64,000 nucleotides of DNA from Corallococcus macrosporus DSM 14697 (GCF_002305895.1 NZ_CP022203.1:474501-538500), one strand, 5' to 3'. Counted from the stretch's first letter, positions 51,508 through 60,953 are shown. The notes: generated from the sequence alone by a model not told the origin. Numbers and translations are program-made.

Positions 51508-52215
51508 TCAGCCCTGGTACTGGTGCACGGCCATGATGGGGTAGTTCATGCTGGAGATGGTGACGCGCTGCGAGCCATCCGAGTTGACGTTGTTGGAGCC
51601 GATGAACTGCGGCTTGCCGTCCTTCCAGCCCGCGAACATCACCACGTGCTGGCCGCCGTTGGTCTTCATGGAGACCACGTCACCCGGCTTCGCGTCCTTC
51701 AGGTCGATGCGCTTGAAGTTGGGGTCCCGGTCCAGCTTGGCCATCAGGCCCATCACGCTGTTGTCGTGCTGCGCGTCGGAAATCTGGCCGGCCTGCTCCA
51801 GCACGGCGGACACGAAGTTGGCGCAGTTGACGTTGTTGGGGACCCAGTCCTCCATGTCCGCGCCCACGCCGTTCCCCTCCAGCTTCAGCGAACCGGCGTT
51901 CTTGCCCAGGTGCTGCGACGCGATTTCGAAGGGGCTGCCCTTGGGGCCGCGGATGCCGGGGCCGGAGCTGCCGGGGCCCTGCACGCCCTGCGAACCGCCG
52001 CTGCCACCCGTGGCGCCGCCCGCGCGGCCGGAGCCGGACGTGCCGCTCTCGAAGGTGTCCCGAGCCCCCGGGATGTTCAGCGACTTGCCGGCGTAGATGA
52101 GGTCCGCGTTCTTGATTTGCGGGTTCGCCTTCATCAGCGCGCTGACGCTGGTGTTGTAGCGCTGCGCCAGGTGGGAGAGGGTGTCGCCCGACTTGATGCG
52201 GTAGCTGCTGCTCAT
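51508..52215 (-). CDS. LysM protein with NlpC/P60-like peptidase domain
   Basis: 235 residues. LysM at residues 3-49 (SYRIKSGDTLSHLAQRYNTSVSALMKANPQIKNADLIYAGKSLNIP), a Gly/Ser linker, then a cysteine peptidase domain with the catalytic Cys in NCANFVSAVLEQAG, GDVVSMKTNGGQHVVMFAG supplying His, and a following polar residue. No signal peptide is visible, so export would need another route (for example a type VI or contractile system) or lysis. Probably cuts peptidoglycan. Confidence 0.85.
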   Translation of the reverse strand: MSSSYRIKSGDTLSHLAQRYNTSVSALMKANPQIKNADLIYAGKSLNIPGARDTFESGTSGSGRAGGATGGSGGSQGVQGPGSSGPGIRGPKGSPFEIASQHLGKNAGSLKLEGNGVGADMEDWVPNNVNCANFVSAVLEQAGQISDAQHDNSVMGLMAKLDRDPNFKRIDLKDAKPGDVVSMKTNGGQHVVMFAGWKDGKPQFIGSNNVNSDGSQRVTISSMNYPIMAVHQYQG

Positions 52216-52445
52216 GGGGGGCTCCGTGGGGGTGTGGAAGGGCGCGAGGGCGCCGCATGTACGTCTTGAACCTATTCTCGAAGACTGAGACCCGAAGTTG
52301 CTTTCCCCCTGATTTTCCAGCCGGTCGTGACGTAACCCGTGGAGATTCCAGCGGATTTACACGAGGGTGGGTCGAAAAACACTTCGTATGGGTTTTGAGG
52401 CCCGGAGGTGCTGCCACGGCGTGCGGGCTGCCCTACCTTGGGGGC

Positions 52446-53009
52446 ATGAGCGCGCCGTCCCGGAGACTGAACCTGGACTGGGTGCTGCCCTCGCTGGCGT
52501 TGGGGGGCCGCTTCCCCATCGACACGGCGGAGCACCTGGCCGCGAAGCTCGGCATCCGCTGCGTGGTGGATGTGCGGGTGGAGGCGTGTGACGACGAGCG
52601 CGTCCTGCGCGAGCACGGCATAACCCTGCTGCACCTGCCCACCGAGGACCTCCGCGCCATCCGCGGCGACCGGCTGGATGACGGCGTCGCGTGGGTGACG
52701 GAGCAGCTCGCGCAGGGCCACAAAGTCTATATCCACTGCGAGCACGGGGTGGGGCGCAGCGCGCTGTTGGCCCTCTGTGTCCTGGTGGCCCTGGGCCATC
52801 CGCCCCTGGAGGCGCTGGCCCTGGCGAAGCAGCGGCGCTGGCAGGTGTCGCCCAGCACGGAGCAGCTTCGCACCTTCATGTCGTGGGCGGAGACCTGGCG
52901 TCAGCGGCATGCGGCCGCGTGGCCTGTGCCCCGGTTGGAGGACCTGGCCGCCATTGCCCACAGTCACCTGGCCCAGCCGCCACCGCTGTCCCGCCTGGGC
53001 GAGGACTGA
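52446..53009 (+). CDS. dual-specificity/tyrosine-type phosphatase
   Basis: 187 residues from the ATG at 52446. The P-loop HCEHGVGRS (Cys and Arg of CxxxxxR) and the upstream general-acid region ITLLHLPTEDLRAI fit the DSP superfamily. The N-terminus LDWVLPSLALGGRFP resembles the usual DSPc entry. 12 bases precede the phosphoribosyltransferase-kinase gene, so they form an operon and may act on one phosphorylated substrate. Confidence 0.85.
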   Translation: MSAPSRRLNLDWVLPSLALGGRFPIDTAEHLAAKLGIRCVVDVRVEACDDERVLREHGITLLHLPTEDLRAIRGDRLDDGVAWVTEQLAQGHKVYIHCEHGVGRSALLALCVLVALGHPPLEALALAKQRRWQVSPSTEQLRTFMSWAETWRQRHAAAWPVPRLEDLAAIAHSHLAQPPPLSRLGED

Positions 53010-53021
53010 GGGAGCGACGCG

Positions 53022-54857
53022 ATGTTGGTGACGGGAGAACATCCGCGAGAGGTGGACCCCACGGCGGAGGCGCGGGCGCTGGCGAGCGCCTGGTGGGAGG
53101 TGGACGCGCTGCCGCCGGGCCTGACGCGCCACGCGGCGTTGGTGTCGCTGCTCATCCGCGCCGGGGAGTGGGTACAGGGCGTCCTGGACGCGGAGCAGGT
53201 GGTCCACCAGGGCGAGGACGGTGACACGGTGCTGGCGCGCGCCTGTGAGTCCACGCTGCTGGCCTTGGGGCACGCGGTGGTGGCGTCGTGGACGGACGGC
53301 TTCCGCGCGGACCTGTCGCGCGTGGGCAGCGCGCTGGAGTCGCTGGGCGGGTTGGGGCTTCCTCCGCGCGTGCGGTGTAAGGTGCCTCGGGGCTACGCCT
53401 TCCAGGGCCTCTATCCGGAGTTGTACCTGGCGTCGGCCCGGGCGCTGCCCGGGGAGGGCGGCCCCTGGCGCGTCGTGGGCATCCGCGGCATCGGCGCGAG
53501 CCTGGCGGGCGTGGTGGCCGCGGCGCTGGGCACCCAGGCGCTGTGCTTCGTCCGGCCGCGTGGGCATCCCTACCGGCGCACGCTGTCGCTCTCACCCGAG
53601 CGGACCGCGCGGCTGGTGGAGGAGGCGCGCGCGGGCTACCGCTTCGTGGTGGTGGACGAGGGGCCGGGGCGGTCCGGCTCGTCCTTTGGCGCGGTGGCGG
53701 AGTTCCTGGAGGCGCGGGGCGTGGCGCCCTCGTCCCTGTTCTTCCTGCCCGGGCACGGCGGTGACGTCGGGCCGCACGCGACGCCGAAGCACCGGGAGCT
53801 CTGGCGCCGGGCCCGGCGCGGCGTGGTGGACTTCGAGTCGGTGATGGTGACGCCGCCCGAGCCCGCCCATTCGCTGGCGAGCTGGGCGGAGGACGTGACG
53901 GGCAAGGCGACCGCGCCGCTGGAGGACCTGAGCGCTGGGGGCTGGCGGAAGCACCTGCTGCAGGACGTCCCGAAGGCCGCGTGGCCCGCGGCGCACCGCT
54001 GGCGTGAGCGCCGCAAGTACCTGCTGCGCGCGGGCGGCCGGCCGTGGCTGCTGAAATTCGCGGGCCTGGGGGCCTATGGCGCGCGTGCCTACCTCCAGAC
54101 GCGGGTGCTGGCGGACGCGGGCCTGGGCGTGCCCGTGTCGGGCCTGAAGCATGGCTTCCTGGTGCAACCCTGGCTGGAGGAGGCGCGGCCCCTGAGCGCG
54201 GTGGGGCGCGGGGTGGACCGCTGGGAGCTGGTGGCGCGCGTGGGGGCGTACCTGGGCTTCCGCTCACGTCACTTCGGGCGCGTGGAGGATGGGTGCGGCG
54301 CGTCCACGCGCGAGCTGTGGGAGATGGCGCGCTACAACACGGAGGTGGCGCTGGGCCGTGAGGTGGCGCAGGCGCTCCACGTGTGGATGCCCCGGCTGGG
54401 CGCGCTGGAGCGGATGTCGCGCCGGACGGTGACGGACAACCGGATGCACGCGTGGGAGTGGCTGGTGTTGCCCGGTGGCCGCGTGCTCAAGGCGGACGCG
54501 GTGGACCACCACCGGGCGTACGACCTGGTGGGCTGCCAAGATTTGTCCTGGGACCTGGCGGGCGCGGCGGTGGAGCTGTCGCTGGACGCGGAGGAGCTGG
54601 CCGCGCTCTGCGCGGTGGTGGAGCGCCACAAGGGCCGGCTGCCCCCGCTGGAGCTGCTGCGCTTCCACCGGCAGGCCTACCTGGCCTTCCAGTTGGGGGA
54701 CCATGCGCTGGCCGCCGCGTCCTATGACGGGCACGCGCCGGATGAAGCGGCCCGGTTGCGGCATGCCGCGGCCCGGTATGCGGAGCTGCTGCGCCGCGAG
54801 CTGTCCCCGGCCAGCCGTCCACACGCGGGCGCGGCGGGAGCGGGCGCGCAGATGTAA
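53022..54857 (+). CDS. phosphoribosyltransferase-like and kinase-like fusion protein
   Basis: 611 residues. N-terminal ~120 residues helical. Residues ~125-270 are PRTase-like: WRVVGIRGIGASLAGVVAAALG, then YRFVVVDEGPGRSGSSFGAVAEFLEARG, a PRPP-loop in which the usual DD-TG-T is VDEGPGRSGSS. Residues ~320-600 resemble the aminoglycoside/choline kinase fold: KYLLRAGGRPWLLKFAG (beta-3 Lys), ...VLKADAVDHHRAYDLVGCQDLSWDLAGAAVEL with the late Asp-Trp-Asp. The nucleophilic HxD loop seems altered. Similar PRTase/phosphatase modules occur in Ter-type stress systems; function here is unknown. Confidence 0.7.
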   Translation: MLVTGEHPREVDPTAEARALASAWWEVDALPPGLTRHAALVSLLIRAGEWVQGVLDAEQVVHQGEDGDTVLARACESTLLALGHAVVASWTDGFRADLSRVGSALESLGGLGLPPRVRCKVPRGYAFQGLYPELYLASARALPGEGGPWRVVGIRGIGASLAGVVAAALGTQALCFVRPRGHPYRRTLSLSPERTARLVEEARAGYRFVVVDEGPGRSGSSFGAVAEFLEARGVAPSSLFFLPGHGGDVGPHATPKHRELWRRARRGVVDFESVMVTPPEPAHSLASWAEDVTGKATAPLEDLSAGGWRKHLLQDVPKAAWPAAHRWRERRKYLLRAGGRPWLLKFAGLGAYGARAYLQTRVLADAGLGVPVSGLKHGFLVQPWLEEARPLSAVGRGVDRWELVARVGAYLGFRSRHFGRVEDGCGASTRELWEMARYNTEVALGREVAQALHVWMPRLGALERMSRRTVTDNRMHAWEWLVLPGGRVLKADAVDHHRAYDLVGCQDLSWDLAGAAVELSLDAEELAALCAVVERHKGRLPPLELLRFHRQAYLAFQLGDHALAAASYDGHAPDEAARLRHAAARYAELLRRELSPASRPHAGAAGAGAQM

Positions 54858-54956
54858 TGACGCGCAGTCCCACCGTTACTGTCGCCACCCGACATCTGGC
54901 GCCGCGCCTACGCCGAGGCGCTTGAAGCGGGCCAGGGCTCCGCGCATGGTGCCGGG

Positions 54957-56057
54957 GTGAGCTCCATTCCTCATCCTGACTTCACGGCCGCGCGCTTCTC
55001 CACCTGCCCGGATGCGCGCCTCCAGCCGGCGCCCGCGGACGGCGTGTTGCCGGAGGGCTTCTTCACCACGACGAACCTGCCCACCTACGTGCGCGTGGGC
55101 GGTGCCTGGCGCATGCCGCGCGAGCCCCGCATGGACGGCGCGCTGGTGCTGGACGCGCAGGGCGAGCTGTGGATTCGCGAAGGGCGGCGCGTGCGCGCGG
55201 GCGAGCGCGTGGTGGTGGGCCACGCCGAGGACGGCAGCGAGGGCGTGTACGTGAACTCCACCTACCTGGCCGGAGAGGGCGAGGGGGAGTTCAAGTTCAT
55301 GACGAGCGCGGTGTCGCGCGAGAAGCCCATTGACTACGCCCACATGGCCCGGGTGCTGGTGGACGAGCGCGAGCGCGGGGGCTACCCCATCTGGGTGACG
55401 GGGCCGGCGCTGGTGCACTCACGGGCGCGCGCGGACATGACGTGGTTCGTGGCCAACGGCTTCGTGGGCGCGCTGCTGGCGGGCAACGCGGTGGCGGTGC
55501 ACGACATCGAAGCGTCCATCTTCGGCACCACGCTGGGGATGAGCGGCTCGGGCGAGGCCACCTCGGGCGGCCACGGCCTGCACATGCGCGCCATCAACAA
55601 GGTGCGGGCGGCGGGCTCCATCGCCAAGGCGGTGGAGGCCGGGGTGATTACCAACGGCATCATGCACGCGTGCGTGGTGCACCAGGTGCCCTTCGTGCTG
55701 ACGGGCTCCATCCGGGACGACGGGCCGCTGCCGGACGTGGTGACGGACAACCTGGAGGCGCAGGTGGCCATGCGTCAGCACGCGGTGAAGGCCACCATGG
55801 CGGTGATGATCGCCACGGCGCTGCACGCCATCGCCACGGGCAACATGCTGCCGGCGTTCGTCACGGAGAGGGACGGCTCGCTGCGGGAGCTGCCCACCAT
55901 CTGCGTGGACTCGTCCGAGTTCGTGGTGAGCAAGCTGAAGGACCGCGGCACGCACCAGGCCTTCGGCGTGGTGACGAACGCGCAGGACTTCATGCACATC
56001 CTGCGGCTCTACGTGGAGCGCGACCTGGCGGCGCGCGGGCTGCCGGTGCCGAAGTAG
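54957..56057 (+). CDS. LOR/SDH (TIGR00300, ArgZ C-terminal-like) family protein
   Basis: 366 residues from a GTG at 54957. Contains the Rossmann-like stretch YPIWVTGPALVHSRARADMTWFVANGFVGALLAGNAVAVHDIEASIFGTTLGM and the family phrase GGHGLHMRAINKVRAAGSIAKAVEAGVITNGIMHACV. This region is shared with the ornithine-cyclodeaminase-like domain of ArgZ and with plant LKR/SDH-related proteins (LOR/SDH). Likely amino-acid metabolism; substrate not assigned. About 100 bases after the PRTase-kinase gene, so cotranscription is uncertain. Confidence 0.8.
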   Translation: MSSIPHPDFTAARFSTCPDARLQPAPADGVLPEGFFTTTNLPTYVRVGGAWRMPREPRMDGALVLDAQGELWIREGRRVRAGERVVVGHAEDGSEGVYVNSTYLAGEGEGEFKFMTSAVSREKPIDYAHMARVLVDERERGGYPIWVTGPALVHSRARADMTWFVANGFVGALLAGNAVAVHDIEASIFGTTLGMSGSGEATSGGHGLHMRAINKVRAAGSIAKAVEAGVITNGIMHACVVHQVPFVLTGSIRDDGPLPDVVTDNLEAQVAMRQHAVKATMAVMIATALHAIATGNMLPAFVTERDGSLRELPTICVDSSEFVVSKLKDRGTHQAFGVVTNAQDFMHILRLYVERDLAARGLPVPK

Positions 56058-56123
56058 CGGGCGCCTCCCAGCCGCGGCCGCGAGCCTGGCGCGGGTGGCC
56101 AGGCCCGCCTCGGCGCGGAAGCG

Positions 56124-57938
56124 TCAGAACGACTCTTCCGGCACCTCCATCAGGTCCAGGTTGCCGCGCTCCACCATGTGCGCGGCGTGGGCGACGCCGG
56201 GCAGCACCTCGTGGCAGAACCAGCGGGCGCTGGCGAGCTTGCCCACGTAGAAGGCGCGGTCCCCGGGGTTGCTCTGCATGCGCTCCACCGCGACCTCCGC
56301 GTGGCGCACCAGCAGCCAGCCGATGACGACCTCCGCCACGGCGGCCAGCACGCGGTTGCCCTGCAGGCCCACGTGGTAGACGGACTCGCCCAGCTTGCCC
56401 ATCAGCGTGCCGAGCATCGTCTCCAAATCACCCAGGGCCTTGCCCAGCGCGGCGCGCTCGGCCTCCAGCGCCTTGCCCTCGTCGCTGCGCTCGGCCGTCT
56501 CGCGAATCTGCGACAGCAGGCCCTGGAGCGTCGCGCCGCCGTCACGCGCCACCTTGCGCATCAGCAGGTCCAGCGCCTGGATGTGCGTGGTGCCCTCGTA
56601 GAGCGTGTCGATTTTCTGGTCCCGGATGTACTGCTCCACCGGGTAGTCCTGCAGGTAGCCGGAGCCGCCGTGGACCTGGAGCGACAGCGACAGCAGCTCG
56701 TAGGCCTTCTCCGAGCAGTAGCCCTTCACCAGCGGCAGCAGCATGTCGTTGAGCGTGTCCAGCTCACCGGCCTCCGTGGCGCGGTGGCCGCCCTTGCGCT
56801 CCACGCCGTCCTGGACGAACGCCGTGTAGAGACAGAGCGCGCGCATGCCCTCCGCGTGGGCCTTCTGCGCCATCAGCATGCGGCGCACGTCGGGGTGGCG
56901 GAAGATGGGCACGCGCGGCGCCGTCTTGTCCCGGGCCTGCATCAGGTCCGCGCCCTGGAGGCGGTCCTTGGAGAAGGCCAGCGCGCGGTTGTAGCCGGCG
57001 GACAGCGTGGCCATGGACTTCACGCCCACCGCCATGCGCGCCTGCTCGATGATGTAGAACATCTGCCGGATGCCGTCGTGGACCTCGCCCAGCAGCAGGC
57101 CCCGGCAGGGCTTCCCGTCGCCGAAGGTCAGCTCACAGGTGACGGAGCCCTTCAGCCCCATCTTCTTCTCCAGCTTGGTGCACACCACGCCGTTGGCTTC
57201 ACCCAGGCTGCCGTCCTCGTTCACCCAGTACTTGGGCACGACGAACAGCGACAGGCCCTTGGTCCCCGGCGCCGCGCCGTCCGGCCGCGCCAGCACCATG
57301 TGGATGATGTTCTCGGACATGTCCGAGTCACCGTTGGTGATGAAGCGCTTCACCCCTTCGATTTCCCAGACCTCGTTGGAGACGCGGCGGGCCTTGGTGC
57401 GGGCGGCGCCCACGTCGCTGCCGGCGTCGGGCTCGGTGAGCACCATGGAGCCGCCCCAGCGGCGGTCCAGCATGTGCGGCAGGAAGCGCTGCTTCTGCGC
57501 GTCCGTGCCCAGCCGGTCGATGATGCGTGCCAGCAGGTTGCCCAGCGTGTAGAAGGCCAGCGACGCGTTGGCGCCCACCAGCAGCTCGAACGCGGCCCAG
57601 CCCAGCGACGGCGGCGCGCCCAGGCCGCCCAGGTGCGGCGGCTGCTCCAAGAGGTGCATGCCCGCGTCGAAGAAGGCGTTCATCGACTTCTTCAGGCCCG
57701 GGGGCAGCGTCACCTCGCCGTTCTCCAGCCTGGGCGGGTTGTGCTCCGGCTCCTCGAAGCTGGGCGCCAGCTCGTTGACGCTGAGCTGGACGAACGTCTG
57801 GAGCATCTGGCGCGCGGACGTCTCGTCCAGGTCGCCGAAGGGCGCGTGGCCCAGCGAGGCGCGGCCGATATCGAGGAACTCGAAGAGGTTGAACTCGATA
57901 TCGCGCAGGTTGGGGACGTAGTGGTTCGACGACGACAT
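56124..57938 (-). CDS. acyl-CoA dehydrogenase (long form)
   Basis: 604 residues. N domain with LGGLGAPPSLGWAAFELLVGANASLAFY, the middle beta domain MVLTEPDAGSDVGAARTKAR...FITNGDSDMSENIIHMVLARPDG, and the C helical domain with the catalytic-base region and VHGGSGYLQDYPVEQYIRDQKIDTLYEGTTHIQALDLL, a classic ACAD ending (YEGTT). The extra C-terminal ~130 residues match the ACAD-C (DUF) extension of FadE-like enzymes. Predicted beta-oxidation of medium/long acyl-CoAs. Confidence 0.95.
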   Translation of the reverse strand: MSSSNHYVPNLRDIEFNLFEFLDIGRASLGHAPFGDLDETSARQMLQTFVQLSVNELAPSFEEPEHNPPRLENGEVTLPPGLKKSMNAFFDAGMHLLEQPPHLGGLGAPPSLGWAAFELLVGANASLAFYTLGNLLARIIDRLGTDAQKQRFLPHMLDRRWGGSMVLTEPDAGSDVGAARTKARRVSNEVWEIEGVKRFITNGDSDMSENIIHMVLARPDGAAPGTKGLSLFVVPKYWVNEDGSLGEANGVVCTKLEKKMGLKGSVTCELTFGDGKPCRGLLLGEVHDGIRQMFYIIEQARMAVGVKSMATLSAGYNRALAFSKDRLQGADLMQARDKTAPRVPIFRHPDVRRMLMAQKAHAEGMRALCLYTAFVQDGVERKGGHRATEAGELDTLNDMLLPLVKGYCSEKAYELLSLSLQVHGGSGYLQDYPVEQYIRDQKIDTLYEGTTHIQALDLLMRKVARDGGATLQGLLSQIRETAERSDEGKALEAERAALGKALGDLETMLGTLMGKLGESVYHVGLQGNRVLAAVAEVVIGWLLVRHAEVAVERMQSNPGDRAFYVGKLASARWFCHEVLPGVAHAAHMVERGNLDLMEVPEESF

Positions 57939-57993
57939 CTCGGGCTCCTCGCGGGGGTGGGCCCGCGAGGCTAACCCGAGATTGATTCGCGAG

Positions 57994-59118
57994 TCAGTGA
58001 CTCTTGAGCTGCAGGGTGGGCACCGCGCCCTCGCCGAGGACGAGGTGCACCTGGCCCACCTTGGACGCGAGGTCCTTGTAGGCCTCCAGCTCCTTGAGGC
58101 GCACCAGCAGCGGGTTCTCCGCCAGCACCTTGGCCGTCTGCGCCATGGAGCGGGTGGCGGCCGTCTCCTCGCGCCGGAGGATGACGTTGGCCTCTGCTTC
58201 CTTCTGCGCCTGGATGACGCGGTTGAGCAGCTCCTTCATCTCACCCGGCAGGACGACGTCCTTGATGCCGAAGCGCAGCAGCTCCAGGCCCACCGTGTTC
58301 GCGCGGTCCTTCACCTGGGTGAAGAGGCCCTCGGCCACGGCCTCGCGCGAGGCGAGGAGTTCATCCAGCGTCCGCTCCGACACGGCCTCGCGGGCCGCGA
58401 GCTGCATGGCCAGGTAGAGGACGTCATCCGGGGCGCGGGACACGACGGCGAGCCGGCGCGCGTCCGCGACGCGGAAGGCCGCTGACAGGTTGAGGCGCAG
58501 GGTGACGCGGTCCTTCGTCATCACCTCCTGGCCGGTGACGTGGAGCAGGCGCTCGCGCAGGTCGATGACGGCGAGCTGCACCTTGCGCGCGACGGTCCAC
58601 GCGGCGTGGCGGCCCGAGGGGAGCTCGGCGTCCAGCACGCCGTCCACGTAGCGGAGCACGACGGTGCCCTCGGTGGCGGTGGCCTCCACGTAGTCACTGG
58701 CGGGGACCAGGGCGCGCACGTCGTCACGCAGCGGCGCCGTGGCGATGCCCGAGGTGTCCACGCGCTCCACGCGCACCGTGGGCGTGGGCGGCGCGTGGTC
58801 GCGGCTGGGGATGCGCTCCACCTGCCACACCTGGTGCAGGCCCCGGCCGAGCCAGCGCACGGGGCGGCCCTTGTGGAAGAGGATGGCGCGCTCGTCCGCG
58901 CCGAGCTCCACGACCTGGAGGTCCGCCTCCGGCACGAGGGCCAGGAGCGCCGGGTCGAGCTGGGCGAGCGGCTGCTCGGTGTTGACGCGCACCAGCCGCA
59001 CGTTGTGGAACGGATAGGCGAGCCAGTACCGGCCGGGGACGAGGTAGCGCTCTGGCTTCTCGTTCACCAGCACGAAGGCCCGTTCATTCTGCCCGACAGT
59101 CACACGCATGATGCTCAT
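57994..59118 (-). CDS. slipin family (SPFH/Band 7) protein
   Basis: 374 residues from the ATG at 59118 with a very good ribosome site (AAGGAGG). SPFH core: VNEKPERYLVPGRYW, VQLAVIDLRERLLHVTGQEVMTKDRVTLRLNLSAAFRVAD, EAVSERTLDELLASREAVAEGLFTQVKDRANTVGLELLRFGIKDVVLPGEMKELLNRVIQAQKEAEANVILRREET. It resembles slipins/stomatin-like proteins, but no N-terminal membrane helix is seen, so membrane association may be through the hydrophobic beta start. Function: membrane-microdomain scaffold by family. Confidence 0.9.
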   Translation of the reverse strand: MSIMRVTVGQNERAFVLVNEKPERYLVPGRYWLAYPFHNVRLVRVNTEQPLAQLDPALLALVPEADLQVVELGADERAILFHKGRPVRWLGRGLHQVWQVERIPSRDHAPPTPTVRVERVDTSGIATAPLRDDVRALVPASDYVEATATEGTVVLRYVDGVLDAELPSGRHAAWTVARKVQLAVIDLRERLLHVTGQEVMTKDRVTLRLNLSAAFRVADARRLAVVSRAPDDVLYLAMQLAAREAVSERTLDELLASREAVAEGLFTQVKDRANTVGLELLRFGIKDVVLPGEMKELLNRVIQAQKEAEANVILRREETAATRSMAQTAKVLAENPLLVRLKELEAYKDLASKVGQVHLVLGEGAVPTLQLKSH

Positions 59119-59825
59119 CGCGCACCTCCTTTCCCCCTCCGGGGAGCTTGAAGAACCGGGACGATTTGGTGCGCGGTGTCGCGCGGGTCCCGGGCACTGC
59201 TGAAAAAGTGAGGGCCCCGCCGTTCACGGACGGACGCGCGCGGACTGCATGTCCTGGCCACTTCCTGGCTGCTCGCGCCAACGCGCCGGGCGCATCCGCG
59301 GGCGGCGGCAGGGGCTCTCGCTGACAGCGCGAAAGGGGCCTTGTCGCCCTGGCGGAGGGCCGGGCATCGAGGTGGGAGGAGTGGGAAGCGGTGGACCCGC
59401 GCTCGCGTCAGCTCGCGGCGAAGCCCTCTGGATTGAACGAAGGAATCGAACCTTCTCCGCAGGATTGGGACCTGTGCTCTACCAGTGAGCGAGTGCAAAA
59501 CAGGCGCGGCTGGCGCCTGCTTCCATTTGGGCCCGTCGGGGGCCTGGCCGGGCGGGCCGATGCGAGGGAACCACCGCGAGCGATGGACCCGGGGACGCCC
59601 TCTCCGGTCCATGGGCGCAACGCACCCACGGCAAGAGCAGGGAGCCCGGGGACAGCCCCGTGGCACCTCTGGATTCCGCCGGGGTGGAGCGACGGGACTC
59701 GGGGCGGGAGCTGACAGGAGGGAAGCCCCGAGTGACTCGGTGGCCTGGGCGCGTCAATGGCGTGGAGGCCCGTCGTGGCCCCCAGGGAGGCACGCACCCA
59801 CGCCGGAGGTGAAGCGGCCGCCGGC
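59119..59825. other. long intergenic region with one tRNA-like gene
   Basis: About 700 bases on either side of the tRNA-like sequence at 59431-59499. The part from 59500 to 59825 has no ORF with a ribosome site; frames there read Arg/Pro/Gly-rich. I see nothing else defensible. Confidence 0.5.
59431..59499 (-). tRNA. tRNA-like sequence, Trp-type anticodon (CCA), probably degenerate
   Basis: On the minus strand: D arm GCTC-ACTGGTA-GAGC, anticodon stem ACAGG/CCTGC (one mismatch) around TCCCAAT (anticodon CCA if standard), T arm GAAGG-TTCGATT-CCTTC. The acceptor TTTGCAC/GTTCAAT has two mismatches and base 33 is C. D and T arms are well kept. Likely a decayed tRNA or a non-canonical one. Confidence 0.45.
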
Positions 59826-60953
59826 CTACGGCCGCGGGGCCGGGCGAACCCAGGGGTGGCTCAGCAGCTGCCGTCTCTGGGCCGGGCTCCAGCCTCGTGC
59901 GGCGGCGCGGCTCGGGTGGGCGTTCATGATGTTCAGTTCGCCCGTGTCGCTCAGGAGGTCGGCCGTGCCGTCTGTCTCGACGGAGTGGTAGATGCCGAGG
60001 AAGTGCCCCAGCTCGTGCGCGAGGACCTTCGCGTAGGCGTTCAGTGGCCAGGGGGCAGGGCCGCCTCCTCCGAAGGCGTCACAACGCAGGCCGGGCATGA
60101 AGACCGCTGACGCGGGGCCGGCGCCCCCTCCCACGCGCGGGGTGAAGCCCTCGACCGGCACCGGCGGCCCGAAGAAGGGGTCGTCGTAGAGGAGGCATCC
60201 GGCGAAGACGACATCGACCGTCATGTCCAGCGCGGGCGGCGCGCCGTCGCGCAGGGCGGAGAGGCCGGCGAGCTCCGTCGTCCAGAAGCGCGTCTCCTCG
60301 GCGGCGTCCGGGAGCTCGGCGACCGCGTCCAGCGTCACCTCCAGGCCCGCCTCCGCGAGTTCGTCATTCAAGCGCTCCAGGAGTTCACGCTGCCGCTCGG
60401 GGTGCCCCTGCAGCATGGAGTGCCGCGACACCAGGAAGCGCAGCGAGAGGCGTCCGCGCTCCGGGATGCGCTCGCGCGGCAGCCAGGCCAGTTGGAGCCG
60501 CGGCGCGCCGCCAGTCCTCAGGGGGGTGAGCGTCTCGCACGCCATGAGCCCGAAGCGCACGGTGAAGCCCTCGTGGGACGCGAAGCCCTCGCCGCTGGGG
60601 AGCACGAACAGCGCCTCCTCCTGCGCGATGGAGGTGCGCACCTCGCAGCCGGTGCAGTAGGGGCCCGCCTCCCGCTGGCGCACCCAGGCCCGGCCCTGGG
60701 CGTCTTCAAGGGAGGCGACCGCGAAGCAGGTGCCCGGCTCGCTCCGGGCCCACAGCGCGACGGACTCTCCAGCGAACGGCGGGATGGACAGGGCCGGCGT
60801 GAGCCCGTCCGCGCCGAAGGCGACGGGCTCCGCCGTGAGCCAGGGCGCTCCCCCGTCGGGCGGGGCGCGGGGAGGCGTGTCTCCCCCCGCGCACGCCAGG
60901 AGGCTCACGAACGCGAGACAGGTCGCGAAGGCTCGCGTCCGTGAGGGGGTCAT
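59826..60953 (-). CDS. metzincin-type metalloprotease lipoprotein
   Basis: 375 residues from the ATG at 60953, overlapping the stop of the HEAT gene (ATGA). Signal MTPSRTRAFATCLAFVSLLAC, lipobox LLAC. The C-terminal third has the extended zinc site HELGHFLGIYHSVE (HExxHxxGxxH) followed by LSDTGELNIMNAH, whose Met gives the Met-turn. The N-terminal two thirds are beta-rich. Third gene of a coupled minus-strand operon. Confidence 0.88.
   Translation of the reverse strand: MTPSRTRAFATCLAFVSLLACAGGDTPPRAPPDGGAPWLTAEPVAFGADGLTPALSIPPFAGESVALWARSEPGTCFAVASLEDAQGRAWVRQREAGPYCTGCEVRTSIAQEEALFVLPSGEGFASHEGFTVRFGLMACETLTPLRTGGAPRLQLAWLPRERIPERGRLSLRFLVSRHSMLQGHPERQRELLERLNDELAEAGLEVTLDAVAELPDAAEETRFWTTELAGLSALRDGAPPALDMTVDVVFAGCLLYDDPFFGPPVPVEGFTPRVGGGAGPASAVFMPGLRCDAFGGGGPAPWPLNAYAKVLAHELGHFLGIYHSVETDGTADLLSDTGELNIMNAHPSRAAARGWSPAQRRQLLSHPWVRPAPRP

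Noticed and set aside
59485-59991. Plus-strand ORF of 168 codons in the 59.5-60 kb gap
   Set aside because: Gly/Arg/Pro-rich composition, no ribosome site, and it runs antisense into the metalloprotease gene.
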